This document shows, piece by piece, positions 34,347 through 44,431 of a stretch of 64,000 nucleotides of DNA. The position numbers and the translations under genes are program-made. Under the pieces are notes generated by a model, which worked only from the letters and a program-made list of their open reading frames with translations, was not told the origin of the DNA and searched no databases. How positions within the stretch are numbered: position 1 is the stretch's first letter; every line of letters starts with the position of its first letter. Location of the stretch: contig CALISO010000029.1 of NCBI GenBank assembly GCA_938041445.1, positions 81,032-145,031 on the forward strand, given 5' to 3'. Source of the DNA: an uncultured Saprospiraceae bacterium. Lineage in GTDB: Bacteria > Bacteroidota > Bacteroidia > Chitinophagales > Saprospiraceae.

Positions 34347-34796
34347 TTAAACGTATCCTTTTGGAAAATTGAACATTTGGTGGTAACTATCATCTTGCCC
34401 TTGAGAAAAGATGTAGTTAGTTCTGCCATTAGTAACCCAGCAATACGGAAATTGGAGTTTCAGATTGTAGCGAGCGATTTGATTGAATACACTTTGGTTG
34501 ATTGGCTCCGTCCAAGCCTTGCATTCTACGAGTAAAAATGGTTCTCCACCATTATAGACAACGATGTCTGATCGCATTTCTCCTAGCACATGATTATTAG
34601 ATTCAACCTCTATTGACTTAATTCTAATAGATTCAACTTTAACCAAGTAGCTGATGACTAATTGCCTAACCATTTCCTCTGGTTGCTGTACAAGCCATTT
34701 GTGTCTTACTGGACAGTATATGTGTGGTATTGAGTCAATCTCTTTCACTCTAAGCTGTGCTTGATATGTCAATAAATCAATCTCCCAAGCTTGCAT
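34347..34796 (-). CDS. Orphan HsdR N-terminal-like (PD-(D/E)xK) protein
   Basis: A 149 aa protein resembling the N-terminal domain of type I restriction HsdR subunits, which carries a PD-(D/E)xK nuclease fold. Seen: HKWLVQQPEEMVRQLVISYL near residue 40, then MRSDIVVYNGGEPFLLVECK near residue 85 with the Asp...Glu-x-Lys arrangement. No helicase, specificity or methylase subunit is near, so this is not a restriction system by context; such stand-alone proteins occur in Bacteroidota with unclear function. I chose the ATG at 34796 rather than 34805. The gene overlaps the upstream 547 aa gene by 20 nt. Nuclease activity is unproven. Confidence 0.8.
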   Translation of the reverse strand: MQAWEIDLLTYQAQLRVKEIDSIPHIYCPVRHKWLVQQPEEMVRQLVISYLVKVESIRIKSIEVESNNHVLGEMRSDIVVYNGGEPFLLVECKAWTEPINQSVFNQIARYNLKLQFPYCWVTNGRTNYIFSQGQDDSYHQMFNFPKGYV

Positions 34797-36420
34797 GTAG
34801 TACATCTTTAATATTTGCCATCTTCATCATACTATTCGTATAAGTTAACTCGACATTAATAATACCCAGACCCAGTCTTTGCATAGCCTCTATAATCTGA
34901 GTTTGGAATATCCAATCAGACACTGTTTCAACATCGAGTAGGTAGCCATATGTGATGATATGTGTTGTCCTACTTTGATCTACAAAACACTCCATTAAGC
35001 TATCACTCATTGAATTAATAGTCAATTGTTCAAATTCATTAATGTGCAACCAATCCAACACATAACTATCTGAGAGAATCCTAGAAGAAATCAAAATATG
35101 CTCTTTATTAAGAAAGATATATACTTGTGGCAGTCTATCAGCTAGTACAGTCGACAGCAACCTAGCATTGTGAACAAGCTCAGTATCAGTCAGTCTTTGC
35201 TTGAATATCATACCATCAAGACGAGGATATCTTGTAGAACTTGGTGCTACTTGATAGTTAACGACTTTATTATCAGTAGAATGACTAAAATTAACTGGTA
35301 AGATATAGACAAACTCTTCGTGTTTGCCACTGATATCTACATCTGAAGAAATGAACAATCTTTCGTTTAGATTTCCGATATATGACCTGAGATAGAACAA
35401 TGCATCCCTATAAGCAACTTGACTTGCAGAATAGTCTATCCTCTGAGTGTAAGCACTAGCAATATAAAATTGCAACACTCCACTCCAAGGTGTATGAATA
35501 TTGTAGATGGCTAATAGTCGAATTAGTTCTTGGCTTATTGGATGACAATTAACAAAAGCATCTAACCAATTCAAAACCTGTTGATCTTTAAAGACATAGA
35601 GTACTTGTCGAGCATCTATCAATTGTTGATCAAGGAAGTCAATTAATTGTGCCGCATTTAGAGGATTCTTATCACTGGATATGCGCAATAATTCTAGCAT
35701 TTTCAACTCCTCTTGATAAGTGACTTTGGCCGAGAACAGATGGAGAACTTGTGGGTCGCCAGTCTTATTATTCTGCCGCTTTAGTTCACCATCAGTTAAC
35801 CCAAGTGCCTTTACTCTTGAGACATTCTCTTCAATCTTGTTTACGGCCTTCTTCAGACGAATCAAATCTTCATTTAACCATTGTTGATTATAATCTGTGG
35901 CATCTATATGTTGAAAAAGCCATTCATAATCTAGCAAGCCAACCATAAAAGATTGGATACTTTCCACCTCCTGAATGATGGGCTCCCTTAGGGCAAATGG
36001 AATACTCCTTAATAATTGATGTATTGGCAGGTAAGTGCTGCTACCATCATCCATCAAAGTATGGAGTATAGATTTTTTATTTATTTCTTCGCCAAGAACT
36101 AGGTATTGTTGACCAAGTTTGATTGCTTTCTGAGATGGATAGAAATCATCAGACCAGTTTCCTTTTAAGGCTCTAGAAGGTTCAGAATACTGCAAGTCTA
36201 TATTGAGAGATGAACAAGCTGCCTTTATTCCTTTTAGAATCTCAGCATCATCAATATGAACTGATACTTTGCGTCCACTTTGTATAAGGGTCAATGCATA
36301 GTCAACCAATATATAGCCTAGAGTAGACTTAATTGGGTCTGTAATCAGTGAATTCTTGTCAGAAGAAACATTGACTAAGAAGCGAGAAACCCTATGTGGG
36401 ATATGAGGTAGCTTCTTCAC
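34777..36420 (-). CDS. Unrecognised 547 aa protein
   Basis: I recognise no domain. The protein has no signal peptide or membrane segment and looks soluble. It is rich in Leu, Ile and Gln, with predicted alternating helices and strands. A stretch near residue 185-205 (LKKAVNKIEENVSRVKAL) may be a short coiled coil. No P-loop, metal-binding cluster or known catalytic motif is visible. It overlaps the HsdR-N-like gene by 20 nt and starts 7 nt after the methyltransferase stop, so the three are almost certainly one operon. The coding frame is long, clean and supported by this spacing. Confidence 0.75.
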   Translation of the reverse strand: MKKLPHIPHRVSRFLVNVSSDKNSLITDPIKSTLGYILVDYALTLIQSGRKVSVHIDDAEILKGIKAACSSLNIDLQYSEPSRALKGNWSDDFYPSQKAIKLGQQYLVLGEEINKKSILHTLMDDGSSTYLPIHQLLRSIPFALREPIIQEVESIQSFMVGLLDYEWLFQHIDATDYNQQWLNEDLIRLKKAVNKIEENVSRVKALGLTDGELKRQNNKTGDPQVLHLFSAKVTYQEELKMLELLRISSDKNPLNAAQLIDFLDQQLIDARQVLYVFKDQQVLNWLDAFVNCHPISQELIRLLAIYNIHTPWSGVLQFYIASAYTQRIDYSASQVAYRDALFYLRSYIGNLNERLFISSDVDISGKHEEFVYILPVNFSHSTDNKVVNYQVAPSSTRYPRLDGMIFKQRLTDTELVHNARLLSTVLADRLPQVYIFLNKEHILISSRILSDSYVLDWLHINEFEQLTINSMSDSLMECFVDQSRTTHIITYGYLLDVETVSDWIFQTQIIEAMQRLGLGIINVELTYTNSMMKMANIKDVLHASLGD

Positions 36421-36427
36421 CTAAGAA

Positions 36428-37228
36428 TTACACATTAATTTTTTGATAGACGAATAAGCACCACTTCACAGTGCCTTTCTCTAGAAGCTTAATCTTCTTT
36501 TCGTAGATATCTATATGTTTATCAGCGCTGCCCTTACCGAGCTTCTTATCAACTTTAGCAGTATTCTTTTTGACTACTTCAATAAGATGAGTATAATATC
36601 CTATCAATTCAGGACTGAAGTCTTTACTATATACCTTTTGTAGCCCAGACTTGTCGGTTAACTTTTCTGCATCCAATTCGGTCCAAAGAGAAAAATCTTC
36701 ATAACCAAACAACTCATGCCCATCCTTCTTGAGTCCGCTTGTAGAGAAGAAATCAGTAACTACTAACCTGCCTTCAGCCATAAGACTTGCATGGTACACA
36801 ATGAACATCTTACGTTTATCCTCTACTCTAGAGATGATCTCTTGAGACATAAGAACATTATAGTTATCGGTTTCAGTGGGTAGATTTTCAATGGTATCAG
36901 TGAGTTGCGGATACAACTTCTTTTGATATTCTTTCTTTTCTATCTCCTTATTTAGCGGTGCAATCGAAGACTTATCTGTGGTGACAGAATCAACTCTGCA
37001 TAAGTGCTTATCCACAATTGACATAGCTGTACTACCATGACCACTCCCAGCAACTAAAAACTTAGTTTTCTTAGCAATCTTTGGCACCAGTCTTAGTATA
37101 CGGTCAAGCATCAAACTCCTAGCTTCGACTATATCTATATCGTCTGACTTAAAATAACCGATATTTAGATCATCATTCTTATATATGACATTTAGTAAAT
37201 CATACTCTCCTTTATGGCCTTGTCTCAT
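36428..37228 (-). CDS. Class I SAM-dependent methyltransferase-like protein
   Basis: A 266 aa Rossmann-fold methyltransferase by pattern. Seen: motif I FLVAGSGHGSTAMSIV near residue 57, an acidic-end strand VDSVTTDKSS near residue 78 where SAM ribose would bind, a motif like DNYNVLMSQEIISRV near residue 115, and LMAEGRLVVTDFFSTSG near residue 138 resembling the post-motif II region of small-molecule methyltransferases. Substrate unknown. It heads a three-gene set with the unrecognised 547 aa protein and the HsdR-N-like protein, and is divergent from ppk1 with 166 nt between. Confidence 0.75.
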   Translation of the reverse strand: MRQGHKGEYDLLNVIYKNDDLNIGYFKSDDIDIVEARSLMLDRILRLVPKIAKKTKFLVAGSGHGSTAMSIVDKHLCRVDSVTTDKSSIAPLNKEIEKKEYQKKLYPQLTDTIENLPTETDNYNVLMSQEIISRVEDKRKMFIVYHASLMAEGRLVVTDFFSTSGLKKDGHELFGYEDFSLWTELDAEKLTDKSGLQKVYSKDFSPELIGYYTHLIEVVKKNTAKVDKKLGKGSADKHIDIYEKKIKLLEKGTVKWCLFVYQKINV

Positions 37229-37394
37229 CTAGTCCTGTTCTAATTGTTTTCGATATTGTTTTGTAAGATATTTGATATATGAATTTCACATATATTAAAT
37301 AAAAAATGCAAGGTACAAAAAGTTTGCTTCTACAAGATTAGAGTAAAAAAATGGAGTAAATTGTCGAATAATTCCAAAAATCTCCTCTTACCAT

Positions 37395-39470
37395 ATGGAA
37401 AAACTCATCCCAATACGCCACCGAGATATCAGCTGGTTACAATTCAATTACAGAGTTCTACAAGAGGCAAAAGATCCAAGAGTTCCACTATTCGAACGGA
37501 TAAAGTTTCTCGCCATATTTAGTTCGAATCTTAGTGAATTCTTCAAAGTGAGAGTTGCTAACCACAGAAACATCGTAAGGGCAGGTAAAAAGACTGCAAA
37601 AAACCTCAATTTTGAACCGGAGAAGGTCCTAACTCAACTGTTAAAGATGGTCAAAGACCATCAAAAAGAGTTTACAAAAATATTTGAAGAATCAATCATT
37701 CCAGACTTAGAGAAAGAGGATATCTATCTAAGGCAGATTGAAGATTTGAAAGATCACCAAATTGAGTTTATTGAGTCATATTTCAAGGACACTTTACAAC
37801 CGTTTATTCAACCAATCATTTTACTGAAGAAAAAGGTTAAGCCTTTCCTCAGTAATGCATCGATTTATTTAGCATTTGAGCTTCTGGATAAAGAAGACAA
37901 AAAAACTATAGTATCCTTGATGCGAATCCCATCACCTGAGACTGAAAGATTCGTAGTCATTCCATCCAGTAAATCTAAAAACAGAGAGATCATTCTCCTT
38001 GACGACATTGTAAGGCAATGTGCCAAGATGATATTCCCTGGATTCAAAATATTGGGAGCTTATTCTATCAAGTTGACCAGAGATGCAGAACTCTACATCG
38101 ACGACGAATATTCAGGTAATCTAATAACAAAGGTCAAAAAAAGCCTTGAAAAACGAAAAGTTGGTGTAGCAAGTCGACTAGTATATGATAGAAAAATCCC
38201 AAAAAAGATGCTTAAGTATCTGATGGAAGTGTTTGATCTTAATGAATATGACCTATCACCAGAAGGTCGACAACATAACAACTCTGACTTCTTTGGCTTT
38301 CCAAGATTTAGCTTGAACAACCTTGAGGACAAGGACCTCAAGCCTCTTCCCTACGGTAAACTTGAAGATCTCAAGTCTATCTACTCAGGCATATCTAAAC
38401 AAGATCACATCATTCATGTACCCTATCAAAGCTATGAATCTGTCATAAGGTTCTTTGAAGATGCCGTTGACAATCCATTTGTCAAAAAAATCTCTATTGT
38501 CCAATACAGAGTAGCGAAGAAGTCAAGGATTATGAATGCTTTGATTAATTGTGCTCGTAAAGGCAAAAAAGTTTTTGTGTTTATAGAAATCAAAGCAAGG
38601 TTCGATGAAGAAGCGAATCTCATATGGGGAGAGAAACTTGAACAAGAGGGTATCAAAGTGAGATATAGTATGCCTGGTCTCAAAGTACACAGCAAACTTG
38701 CGGTAATAACCACGGAGGTCGATGGTGTAAAAACTGACTATGCATATTTTAGCACAGGAAACTTTAATGAAAATACTGCTAAACTATATACAGATCTTTG
38801 CTTCTTCACAAGTGATGAGAGATTGACATCAGAGGCTCAAATACTACTAAACTTCCTAGAGAATCGTAAGGAAATAACTTCAGAATTTATTCACTTAGGA
38901 GTAGGACAACATAACCTCAATAGTAAAATTGACAATTACATAGATTATGAAATTACTCAAGCTAAAAAAGGCAACAAGGCTGAAATCTTCCTAAAGCTCA
39001 ATAGCATCCAAGATAAACGCGTCATCAAAAAGCTATATCAAGCCTCACAAGCAGGTGTAAAGATTAGGATGATAGTCAGAGGTATTTGTTCTCTTGTACC
39101 TGGAGTAAAAGGAATAAGTGATAATATTGAAATTATTAGCATTGTAGACCGCTTTCTGGAACATTCAAGAATCTACTACTTTCATCATGGAGGTGAAAAA
39201 CTGACTTATCTATCATCGGCTGACTGGATGGTCAGAAACCTCAGACATAGATATGAAACTATGATTCCTTTGTATGATCAAGGAGTCAAGAAGACAGTCA
39301 AAGAAATTATGGAGCTGCAATGGTCTGACAACGTCAAAGCTCGTATCGTATCAAATAACGAGACTAACGAATACAGAACTGAATCCAACAGTAAAGTGGG
39401 AAAGCTCAGATCACAAATTGAGTCTTATAATTACTTTAAGGATAAAGACGAGGTAGAACGATGGTCTTAG
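37395..39470 (+). CDS. ppk1: Polyphosphate kinase 1
   Basis: Synthesises long-chain polyphosphate from ATP. Seen: N-terminal HRDISWLQFNYRVLQEAKD, the middle domain, then phospholipase-D-like catalytic halves with GLKVHSKLAVITTE near residue 430 (autophosphorylated His) and FLEHSRIYYFHHGG near residue 590 (second active-site His). The 691 aa length is normal. It is a monocistronic-looking gene, divergent from the methyltransferase and convergent with rplS (15 nt between stops). Together with the PPK2 gene at 2211 the organism can both make and use polyphosphate. No exopolyphosphatase is in the window. Confidence 0.97.
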   Translation: MEKLIPIRHRDISWLQFNYRVLQEAKDPRVPLFERIKFLAIFSSNLSEFFKVRVANHRNIVRAGKKTAKNLNFEPEKVLTQLLKMVKDHQKEFTKIFEESIIPDLEKEDIYLRQIEDLKDHQIEFIESYFKDTLQPFIQPIILLKKKVKPFLSNASIYLAFELLDKEDKKTIVSLMRIPSPETERFVVIPSSKSKNREIILLDDIVRQCAKMIFPGFKILGAYSIKLTRDAELYIDDEYSGNLITKVKKSLEKRKVGVASRLVYDRKIPKKMLKYLMEVFDLNEYDLSPEGRQHNNSDFFGFPRFSLNNLEDKDLKPLPYGKLEDLKSIYSGISKQDHIIHVPYQSYESVIRFFEDAVDNPFVKKISIVQYRVAKKSRIMNALINCARKGKKVFVFIEIKARFDEEANLIWGEKLEQEGIKVRYSMPGLKVHSKLAVITTEVDGVKTDYAYFSTGNFNENTAKLYTDLCFFTSDERLTSEAQILLNFLENRKEITSEFIHLGVGQHNLNSKIDNYIDYEITQAKKGNKAEIFLKLNSIQDKRVIKKLYQASQAGVKIRMIVRGICSLVPGVKGISDNIEIISIVDRFLEHSRIYYFHHGGEKLTYLSSADWMVRNLRHRYETMIPLYDQGVKKTVKEIMELQWSDNVKARIVSNNETNEYRTESNSKVGKLRSQIESYNYFKDKDEVERWS

Positions 39471-39485
39471 TCTACTAGCGAAAGC

Positions 39486-39839
39486 TTATTTGAATACTTT
39501 TCTCTCTTTAATCTTAGCTTTCTTACCTACAAGATCTCTCAAATAGAAAAGTCTAGCTCTTCTGACCTTACCTCTTTTATTCACTTCAATGTCAGCAATA
39601 TTAGGTGAGTTTATTGGAAATATTCTCTCAACACCTATGCCATTAGATATTTTACGAACAGTGAATGTCTTAGTAGCACCCTGTCCTTTGACTTGAAGAA
39701 CGTCACCTTTGAACTTTTGAACTCTCTCCTTAGCTCCCTCCTTAATTGTATAAGATACAGTAATGTTGTCTCCTGCTTTGAAAGAAGGGAATTCGTTAAC
39801 CTTAGTTAACTCTCCGTGTATATAATTCAATAGTTCCAT
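39486..39839 (-). CDS. rplS: 50S ribosomal protein L19
   Basis: Structural protein at the 30S-50S interface. Seen: [20 protein letters not shown] near residue 20, [19 protein letters not shown] near residue 48, and [18 protein letters not shown] near residue 68, followed by the basic [18 protein letters not shown] tail. The 117 aa length is standard. Upstream is a TACCTTTG -7 box. The usual neighbours trmD and rimM are absent, so it appears to be transcribed alone, ahead of nothing on the same strand but ppk1's 3' end. Confidence 0.98.
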   Translation of the reverse strand: MELLNYIHGELTKVNEFPSFKAGDNITVSYTIKEGAKERVQKFKGDVLQVKGQGATKTFTVRKISNGIGVERIFPINSPNIADIEVNKRGKVRRARLFYLRDLVGKKAKIKERKVFK

Positions 39840-39861
39840 AACGTAGTATTTTTTGCGACTG

Positions 39862-39869
39862 CAAAGGTA
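39862..39869 (-). promoter_or_regulatory. Candidate -7 box for rplS
   Basis: Minus strand TACCTTTG, a full TAnnTTTG match, 22 nt before the ATG. The same octamer is used before the QEGLA gene. The -33 side is AT-rich without a clear TTG. Confidence 0.45.
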
Positions 39870-39889
39870 GTAATAAATTGAATAATAAA

Positions 39890-42187
39890 TTATCTCAATA
39901 AGATAATTTTTCCTTGCCCTTCAACTTGATCCCCTCGACCCGATAAATAGTTGTAAGTGTAGATATATGTTCCCTCTGGAGAGTTAGTACCTTGGTTATT
40001 CTTTGTTCCGTCCCATCCATCGAAAAGATTGTCAGTTTCAAAGATTAACTCTCCCCATCTATTCCACACATTAAGCTTATAATCGACAAAGCCTTCTACC
40101 AATCCAACAGGCTTGAAATCGTCATTCTTGCCATCATTATTAGGTGTAAAGGCATTAGGGAAATATATGGCATTCAAAGGAGCTACATCAATGATCTTAG
40201 TCATTGTATCTGGGCATCCACTAGCATGGATAGCTACAAGATTGATCTCATAGATTCCGGTATCAGGAAACGTGAAAGTCGGATTCAATTGATCGGAAGT
40301 TCCTACACCAGGTATGATCCATTGCAATCGTTCAGCAAATGTGGATCTATCAGATAGAAATATCTCATTTTCTATTGTATTGAATTCTTCAGGTGTACAT
40401 TCAAAATCTGCAATTGGACTTGGTCTCACTTGAATTAATCCATTGAAAGTCCGATCATTAGCACAACCTATTGGTGAAATCACCTCTAGTGTTACTGTGT
40501 ACGTCCCTTCTACTTCATAAAGATGTGCAGGTGATAACTCTTCACTAGTACTTCCATCTCCGAAGGTCCAAATAGTGGTATAGTCTTCATTAATAGGATC
40601 TGAAAGGTTATCGAATTGAATCGTTGCCGGTACACAGCCTATAAAGCTACTAGGTGCTGTTATTAATGTCTCCGCAACTGGAAAGTATGGAAGATTAATA
40701 GTCTTTGATGCTTCGCAATTGTTTACGTCAGTGACAGTGAGTGTCACCTCTTTATCTCCGGGAGTTGGATACTCAAATTCCGGATTCTGCATCGTTGAAA
40801 ATGTATCCAAATCTGGCTCTCCAAAATCCCAATTATACAAGACAATTCCTGCACTTTGAGTCATACTCAAGTCACCAAGAAAATTAACAGGACCAGGGAC
40901 ACAAGTATCATAGTCAAATTCAAAGTCAGCAAAAGTACCAGGAAAGACATCTATTGTGATAAACGCTGTATCTGTACATTCAAAACCACCGTTGAGAACC
41001 ATTGTTCCAGTATACTGCCCTTCTGTAGGAAAAACGTAAGATGCATCCTCAGTAGTTATCGTATCAGTAATTCCGTTGATATCGATAGCCCACTCATAGG
41101 TTTCAATCTTATCTTCTTGGATACTTAGATTTTCGATGTCTAGTTCATTCTCACCACATAATTTATAGTAAAATTGCTTAGGACCAGTAATCTCAGCTCC
41201 TGCCAAATTAGCAATAACCACAGGGTCACATTCCACAACATTGAATTGAAAGTCTCTGACAATTTCACTAATTAGAACACCATTTCTAAATGCCTGAACA
41301 CAGACACCTACTACATATTGGCCAAGTTGCTCTGGTACTCCAGTAATAAATCCTGTATTCGGATTGATAGATACTGTGGGGTTACCTGCCAAAGGCTCAG
41401 CCCAAGTGAATCCACCGACGGTATTTAATGGGTCTAAATACACTACATCTTCAAATGGTGGCGTACAATTAGATGGATCAGGTGTCACTCCTGTGCATGA
41501 AGTAGCATTACCACCTGACATATTTGTCCCATCTGTGCCACCAGCTGACTTAGGTGGACAAAAGCTATATACAAGCACATCTCCTTCCGCATCCGATGCT
41601 GAGTGATCTACTTGCAATGATTGATTTTGACAAATAAATATTGGTGGAAACTCATCAAACACTGGACTATTGTCACATGAAACTTGTGCCTGTGGAGTGA
41701 TCTCAATGAAGAATGCTGCACCAGTATCCCCTGGGGTTTGAATATTATTAATTGTAGAGTTTCGACAACATCGTTGATATGCAATCATATAGTTACAATC
41801 AGTAATTGGTAAGGCGACATTGAATACATAGGAATATCTTTCCGTCCCAACATTATCAGGTATGTCAACACATGGATTTGAATCATCAAATCCTATATCA
41901 GTTCTATCTTGAAAGTTCTGGTCTGGTATATCATCCACAAATACCCAATTACCTGGGCTTGTTTCCTTATAAATTCCAAAATCAGCATCTGGATCTGGTT
42001 CTGCTCCTCCGGAAACTAAATCTCTAAAAACCGTAGTTCTGATTTCAAATATGACAGTATTGTCTGTTGGGTCGGGATCAATACACTCATATGTCATTTG
42101 CCCCCCAACAATATGAGCTGCCTGAACACCATATGTGATGCACACGAATAAGCAAAAACTTGAAATAATCTTTAAGCTAAAATTCAT
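39890..42187 (-). CDS. Secreted PKD-repeat protein with CHU_C-type C-terminal sorting module
   Basis: Predicted surface or secreted protein, about 765 aa from the ATG at 42187, which I prefer because it gives a clean signal peptide ([20 protein letters not shown] then AAHIVGG); the track ORF starts six codons earlier. Residues about 25-330 form the same kind of N-terminal module as in the 12567 protein, ending [14 protein letters not shown]. Then come PKD-like repeats ([46 protein letters not shown]) and the C-terminal module ([47 protein letters not shown]), the sorting tag for type IX secretion. Function probably adhesion or polymer contact; unproven. Divergent from the TsaC-like gene. Confidence 0.88.
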   Translation of the reverse strand: MNFSLKIISSFCLFVCITYGVQAAHIVGGQMTYECIDPDPTDNTVIFEIRTTVFRDLVSGGAEPDPDADFGIYKETSPGNWVFVDDIPDQNFQDRTDIGFDDSNPCVDIPDNVGTERYSYVFNVALPITDCNYMIAYQRCCRNSTINNIQTPGDTGAAFFIEITPQAQVSCDNSPVFDEFPPIFICQNQSLQVDHSASDAEGDVLVYSFCPPKSAGGTDGTNMSGGNATSCTGVTPDPSNCTPPFEDVVYLDPLNTVGGFTWAEPLAGNPTVSINPNTGFITGVPEQLGQYVVGVCVQAFRNGVLISEIVRDFQFNVVECDPVVIANLAGAEITGPKQFYYKLCGENELDIENLSIQEDKIETYEWAIDINGITDTITTEDASYVFPTEGQYTGTMVLNGGFECTDTAFITIDVFPGTFADFEFDYDTCVPGPVNFLGDLSMTQSAGIVLYNWDFGEPDLDTFSTMQNPEFEYPTPGDKEVTLTVTDVNNCEASKTINLPYFPVAETLITAPSSFIGCVPATIQFDNLSDPINEDYTTIWTFGDGSTSEELSPAHLYEVEGTYTVTLEVISPIGCANDRTFNGLIQVRPSPIADFECTPEEFNTIENEIFLSDRSTFAERLQWIIPGVGTSDQLNPTFTFPDTGIYEINLVAIHASGCPDTMTKIIDVAPLNAIYFPNAFTPNNDGKNDDFKPVGLVEGFVDYKLNVWNRWGELIFETDNLFDGWDGTKNNQGTNSPEGTYIYTYNYLSGRGDQVEGQGKIILLR

Positions 42188-42323
42188 AGAAGTTTGGGTA
42201 AACAATTAATTGTCGTTAAAAGATGATAATAATACGAATCAAAAAGGTGTTTGGTATGTTATCAACTCACTTATTGATTAACATCATTCAAAGTAAGCTA
42301 ATTAATATATACTTTCTGTAACT

Positions 42324-42896
42324 ATGATGCTGCCTGACCAAATAGACGACATTGTCACACGACTCAAATCTGGAGACATTACCTTGATACCAACTGATTC
42401 AATCTGGGGAATATCTTGTGATGCATTTAACGAAAGTGCCGTCCAAAAAATCGCCAATCTCAAACAAATTGAAGGGAATCACCAATACATCTTGCTTGTA
42501 AGCTCGATTGAGATGCTTAATGGATATATCGAAATGATGCATCCAAGGATCGAGACTTTGCTATCCCTGCACAAAAAACCTCTCACTTTAATCCATACAT
42601 CAAAAACAATACCTCCATACTTGGTATCCTCTGACGGTACGATTGGGATCAGGGTAACCCAACATCCACTAAGTGTTGCGATTATTGAAGAGCTAGGACA
42701 TCCAATTATATCAACAAGAGCTTGCTTAGATGGTCAAGACTATCCTAAGAAATTTGAAGATATCTCCAATGCAATTAAAACTGGTGTTGATTTTATCCCA
42801 GCCTATCCAGTAAGTATTCTGAACAAGAAATATTCTGAGTTATCGGTTATTGCCAAATATGATAAGGATGGAGAACTCGTCTTTATAAGAACGTAG
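42324..42896 (+). CDS. L-threonylcarbamoyladenylate synthase-type protein (TsaC/YrdC)
   Basis: YrdC-fold protein of 190 aa; makes threonylcarbamoyl-AMP for the t6A modification of ANN-decoding tRNAs. Seen: RLKSGDITLIPTDSIWGISC near residue 13, AVQKIANLKQ near residue 42, a KKPLTLIHTSK segment near residue 86 and GTIGIRVTQHPLS near residue 106, matching the ATP and bicarbonate pocket. The C-terminal Sua5 domain is absent, so it is the TsaC form. It ends 9 nt from the convergent S41 protease stop. Confidence 0.9.
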   Translation: MMLPDQIDDIVTRLKSGDITLIPTDSIWGISCDAFNESAVQKIANLKQIEGNHQYILLVSSIEMLNGYIEMMHPRIETLLSLHKKPLTLIHTSKTIPPYLVSSDGTIGIRVTQHPLSVAIIEELGHPIISTRACLDGQDYPKKFEDISNAIKTGVDFIPAYPVSILNKKYSELSVIAKYDKDGELVFIRT

Positions 42897-42905
42897 ACAA
42901 CTAGC

Positions 42906-44417
42906 CTATTTCTGGCTTAATACCTCCCGTAGAGGTTGACCTAGCAACGCAATTGTTTCTTGTACGATACTCTCTTCTTTCAATTGTAAAAAGGCTGCTT
43001 CACTGTCTGCCATGCTTCTACGATTGATCATATATTCAATATCCTGACGATAACTATCGATGCAGCTATCCAAATTGAAGATATTATTCTGAGCTAGTAG
43101 TTTACTTAACTCTTGATCGTCATTTTTATGAGAGTCAAGTAGTTGTATGGATGCTAACGTAAGATCAAGGTAATTTGCTTGACAAGCTGAATCATCAATG
43201 ACAATATCTGGTATTACTCCGCTGCATTGACTGAGTGTCCTTCTATACTTTAATGATTTGAAATGATCAATGGGTAGACTATCACAGTCTTCATTACTCA
43301 TACCTATATCTTTCCATTTTTGAATAGATCTACCAGTTGGCAAGTGATAAGATGACACAGTTAACCGCAGCTTTCCTCCAGAAGTTAGATCAAATTGTTC
43401 TTGCACCAGCCCTTTACCGAATGTTGTCTGTCCTACGATAATCCCAATATCTAAGTCTTGAACAACTCCTGCCAATATCTCACTGGCGCTTGCAGAATTT
43501 TCATTGACAAGGATGGCAATATTTTCAATTTTGAAGAAATTTTTTGCCTTAGAGAAGTACTCGTTTTCATTACCATCTCTATCTCTTGTAGATAGAATTA
43601 GTTGATCTTTCTCAAATATCAATTGATCAAGAATCCTTGTGACTTGAGGGAGAAATCCTCCTGGATTGTCACGTACATCTATGATGAGATTAAGGTCTTG
43701 AGACATACTGTCTAGATTCTCCAGAGAAGTCATAAACTGCTCATAAGTCCTAGAATTAAATTGCTTTATTTTAATAATGCCTACATCATCGGTTAACATT
43801 CCGTGAATAGTAGCATCATCATTCTCTATAGTTCGATTGGTTAGAGTCACATCTTTTACCTCAGCAGTCTGATAATCTAGAAAGGTCAATAGACAACTAT
43901 CTGCAGATACAATTTCATTTCTTAGAATATCGTAGGTGATACTATCTCCTACCATTGACTTCCCATTTACTGCGAGTATAACATCTCCTTCGTTAACACC
44001 TGCCTTTCTTGTATCGCCATCATAGATAGAATGCGTAATGTGGATGGAATCACCTTTTTGAAACATCTCAATCCCAATACCGACAAAATCTGTTGAAAGG
44101 CTTGCGTCATCACCTTCTCTGAATTCCGGTGAAACATATCTACTATAGACGTCCAGTTGATCAAATGCAGAATGAATAGCTGCATCAACCATCTTCTTAC
44201 GGTCAATCTTATTGAGGTATCGTTTATCTATGAGGCTGATCACAGTCTCAATCTCTCCTACACCATAATTTTCTTGAGTGCTATCATCACCATATCGAAT
44301 CAATCGACCTTGATCTTTACTGAAGTATGTATACCCTATCAATACGCCTAACGACATAGATAATCCGATACAAAAAGGTACCCAGAAATAAAGGTTTGTA
44401 TTTCTTGAAGAATTAAT
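42906..44417 (-). CDS. S41 C-terminal processing protease with PDZ domain, probable non-AUG start
   Basis: Periplasmic serine protease of the CtpA/Tsp type. Seen: PDZ domain with GIGIEMFQKGDSIHI and GDVILAVNGKS (about residues 90-165), then the S41 domain with DVRDNPGGFLPQV, NENSASASEILAGV (nucleophile Ser) and GQTTFGKGLVQEQF (general-base Lys). The track ORF starts at ATG 44357, which cuts through the middle of the membrane anchor. In frame upstream the sequence reads NSSRNTNLYFWVPFCIGLS, completing a signal anchor. No ATG, GTG or TTG occurs before the in-frame stop, so the start is probably ATT at 44417 (or ATT 44420, ATA 44429), 14 nt after the rpoD stop. About 503 aa. Confidence 0.85.
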   Translation of the reverse strand: MNSSRNTNLYFWVPFCIGLSMSLGVLIGYTYFSKDQGRLIRYGDDSTQENYGVGEIETVISLIDKRYLNKIDRKKMVDAAIHSAFDQLDVYSRYVSPEFREGDDASLSTDFVGIGIEMFQKGDSIHITHSIYDGDTRKAGVNEGDVILAVNGKSMVGDSITYDILRNEIVSADSCLLTFLDYQTAEVKDVTLTNRTIENDDATIHGMLTDDVGIIKIKQFNSRTYEQFMTSLENLDSMSQDLNLIIDVRDNPGGFLPQVTRILDQLIFEKDQLILSTRDRDGNENEYFSKAKNFFKIENIAILVNENSASASEILAGVVQDLDIGIIVGQTTFGKGLVQEQFDLTSGGKLRLTVSSYHLPTGRSIQKWKDIGMSNEDCDSLPIDHFKSLKYRRTLSQCSGVIPDIVIDDSACQANYLDLTLASIQLLDSHKNDDQELSKLLAQNNIFNLDSCIDSYRQDIEYMINRRSMADSEAAFLQLKEESIVQETIALLGQPLREVLSQK

Positions 44418-44431
44418 AATAGAGGATATCT

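Noticed and set aside
34079-34429. 116 aa minus-strand ORF overlapping the coiled-coil gene and the HsdR-N gene
   Set aside because: Different frame over two better-supported genes with no domain and an unlikely composition.
34347-34796. Complete type I restriction system
   Set aside because: Only the N-terminal domain is present; there is no helicase part, HsdM or HsdS, so restriction is not supported.
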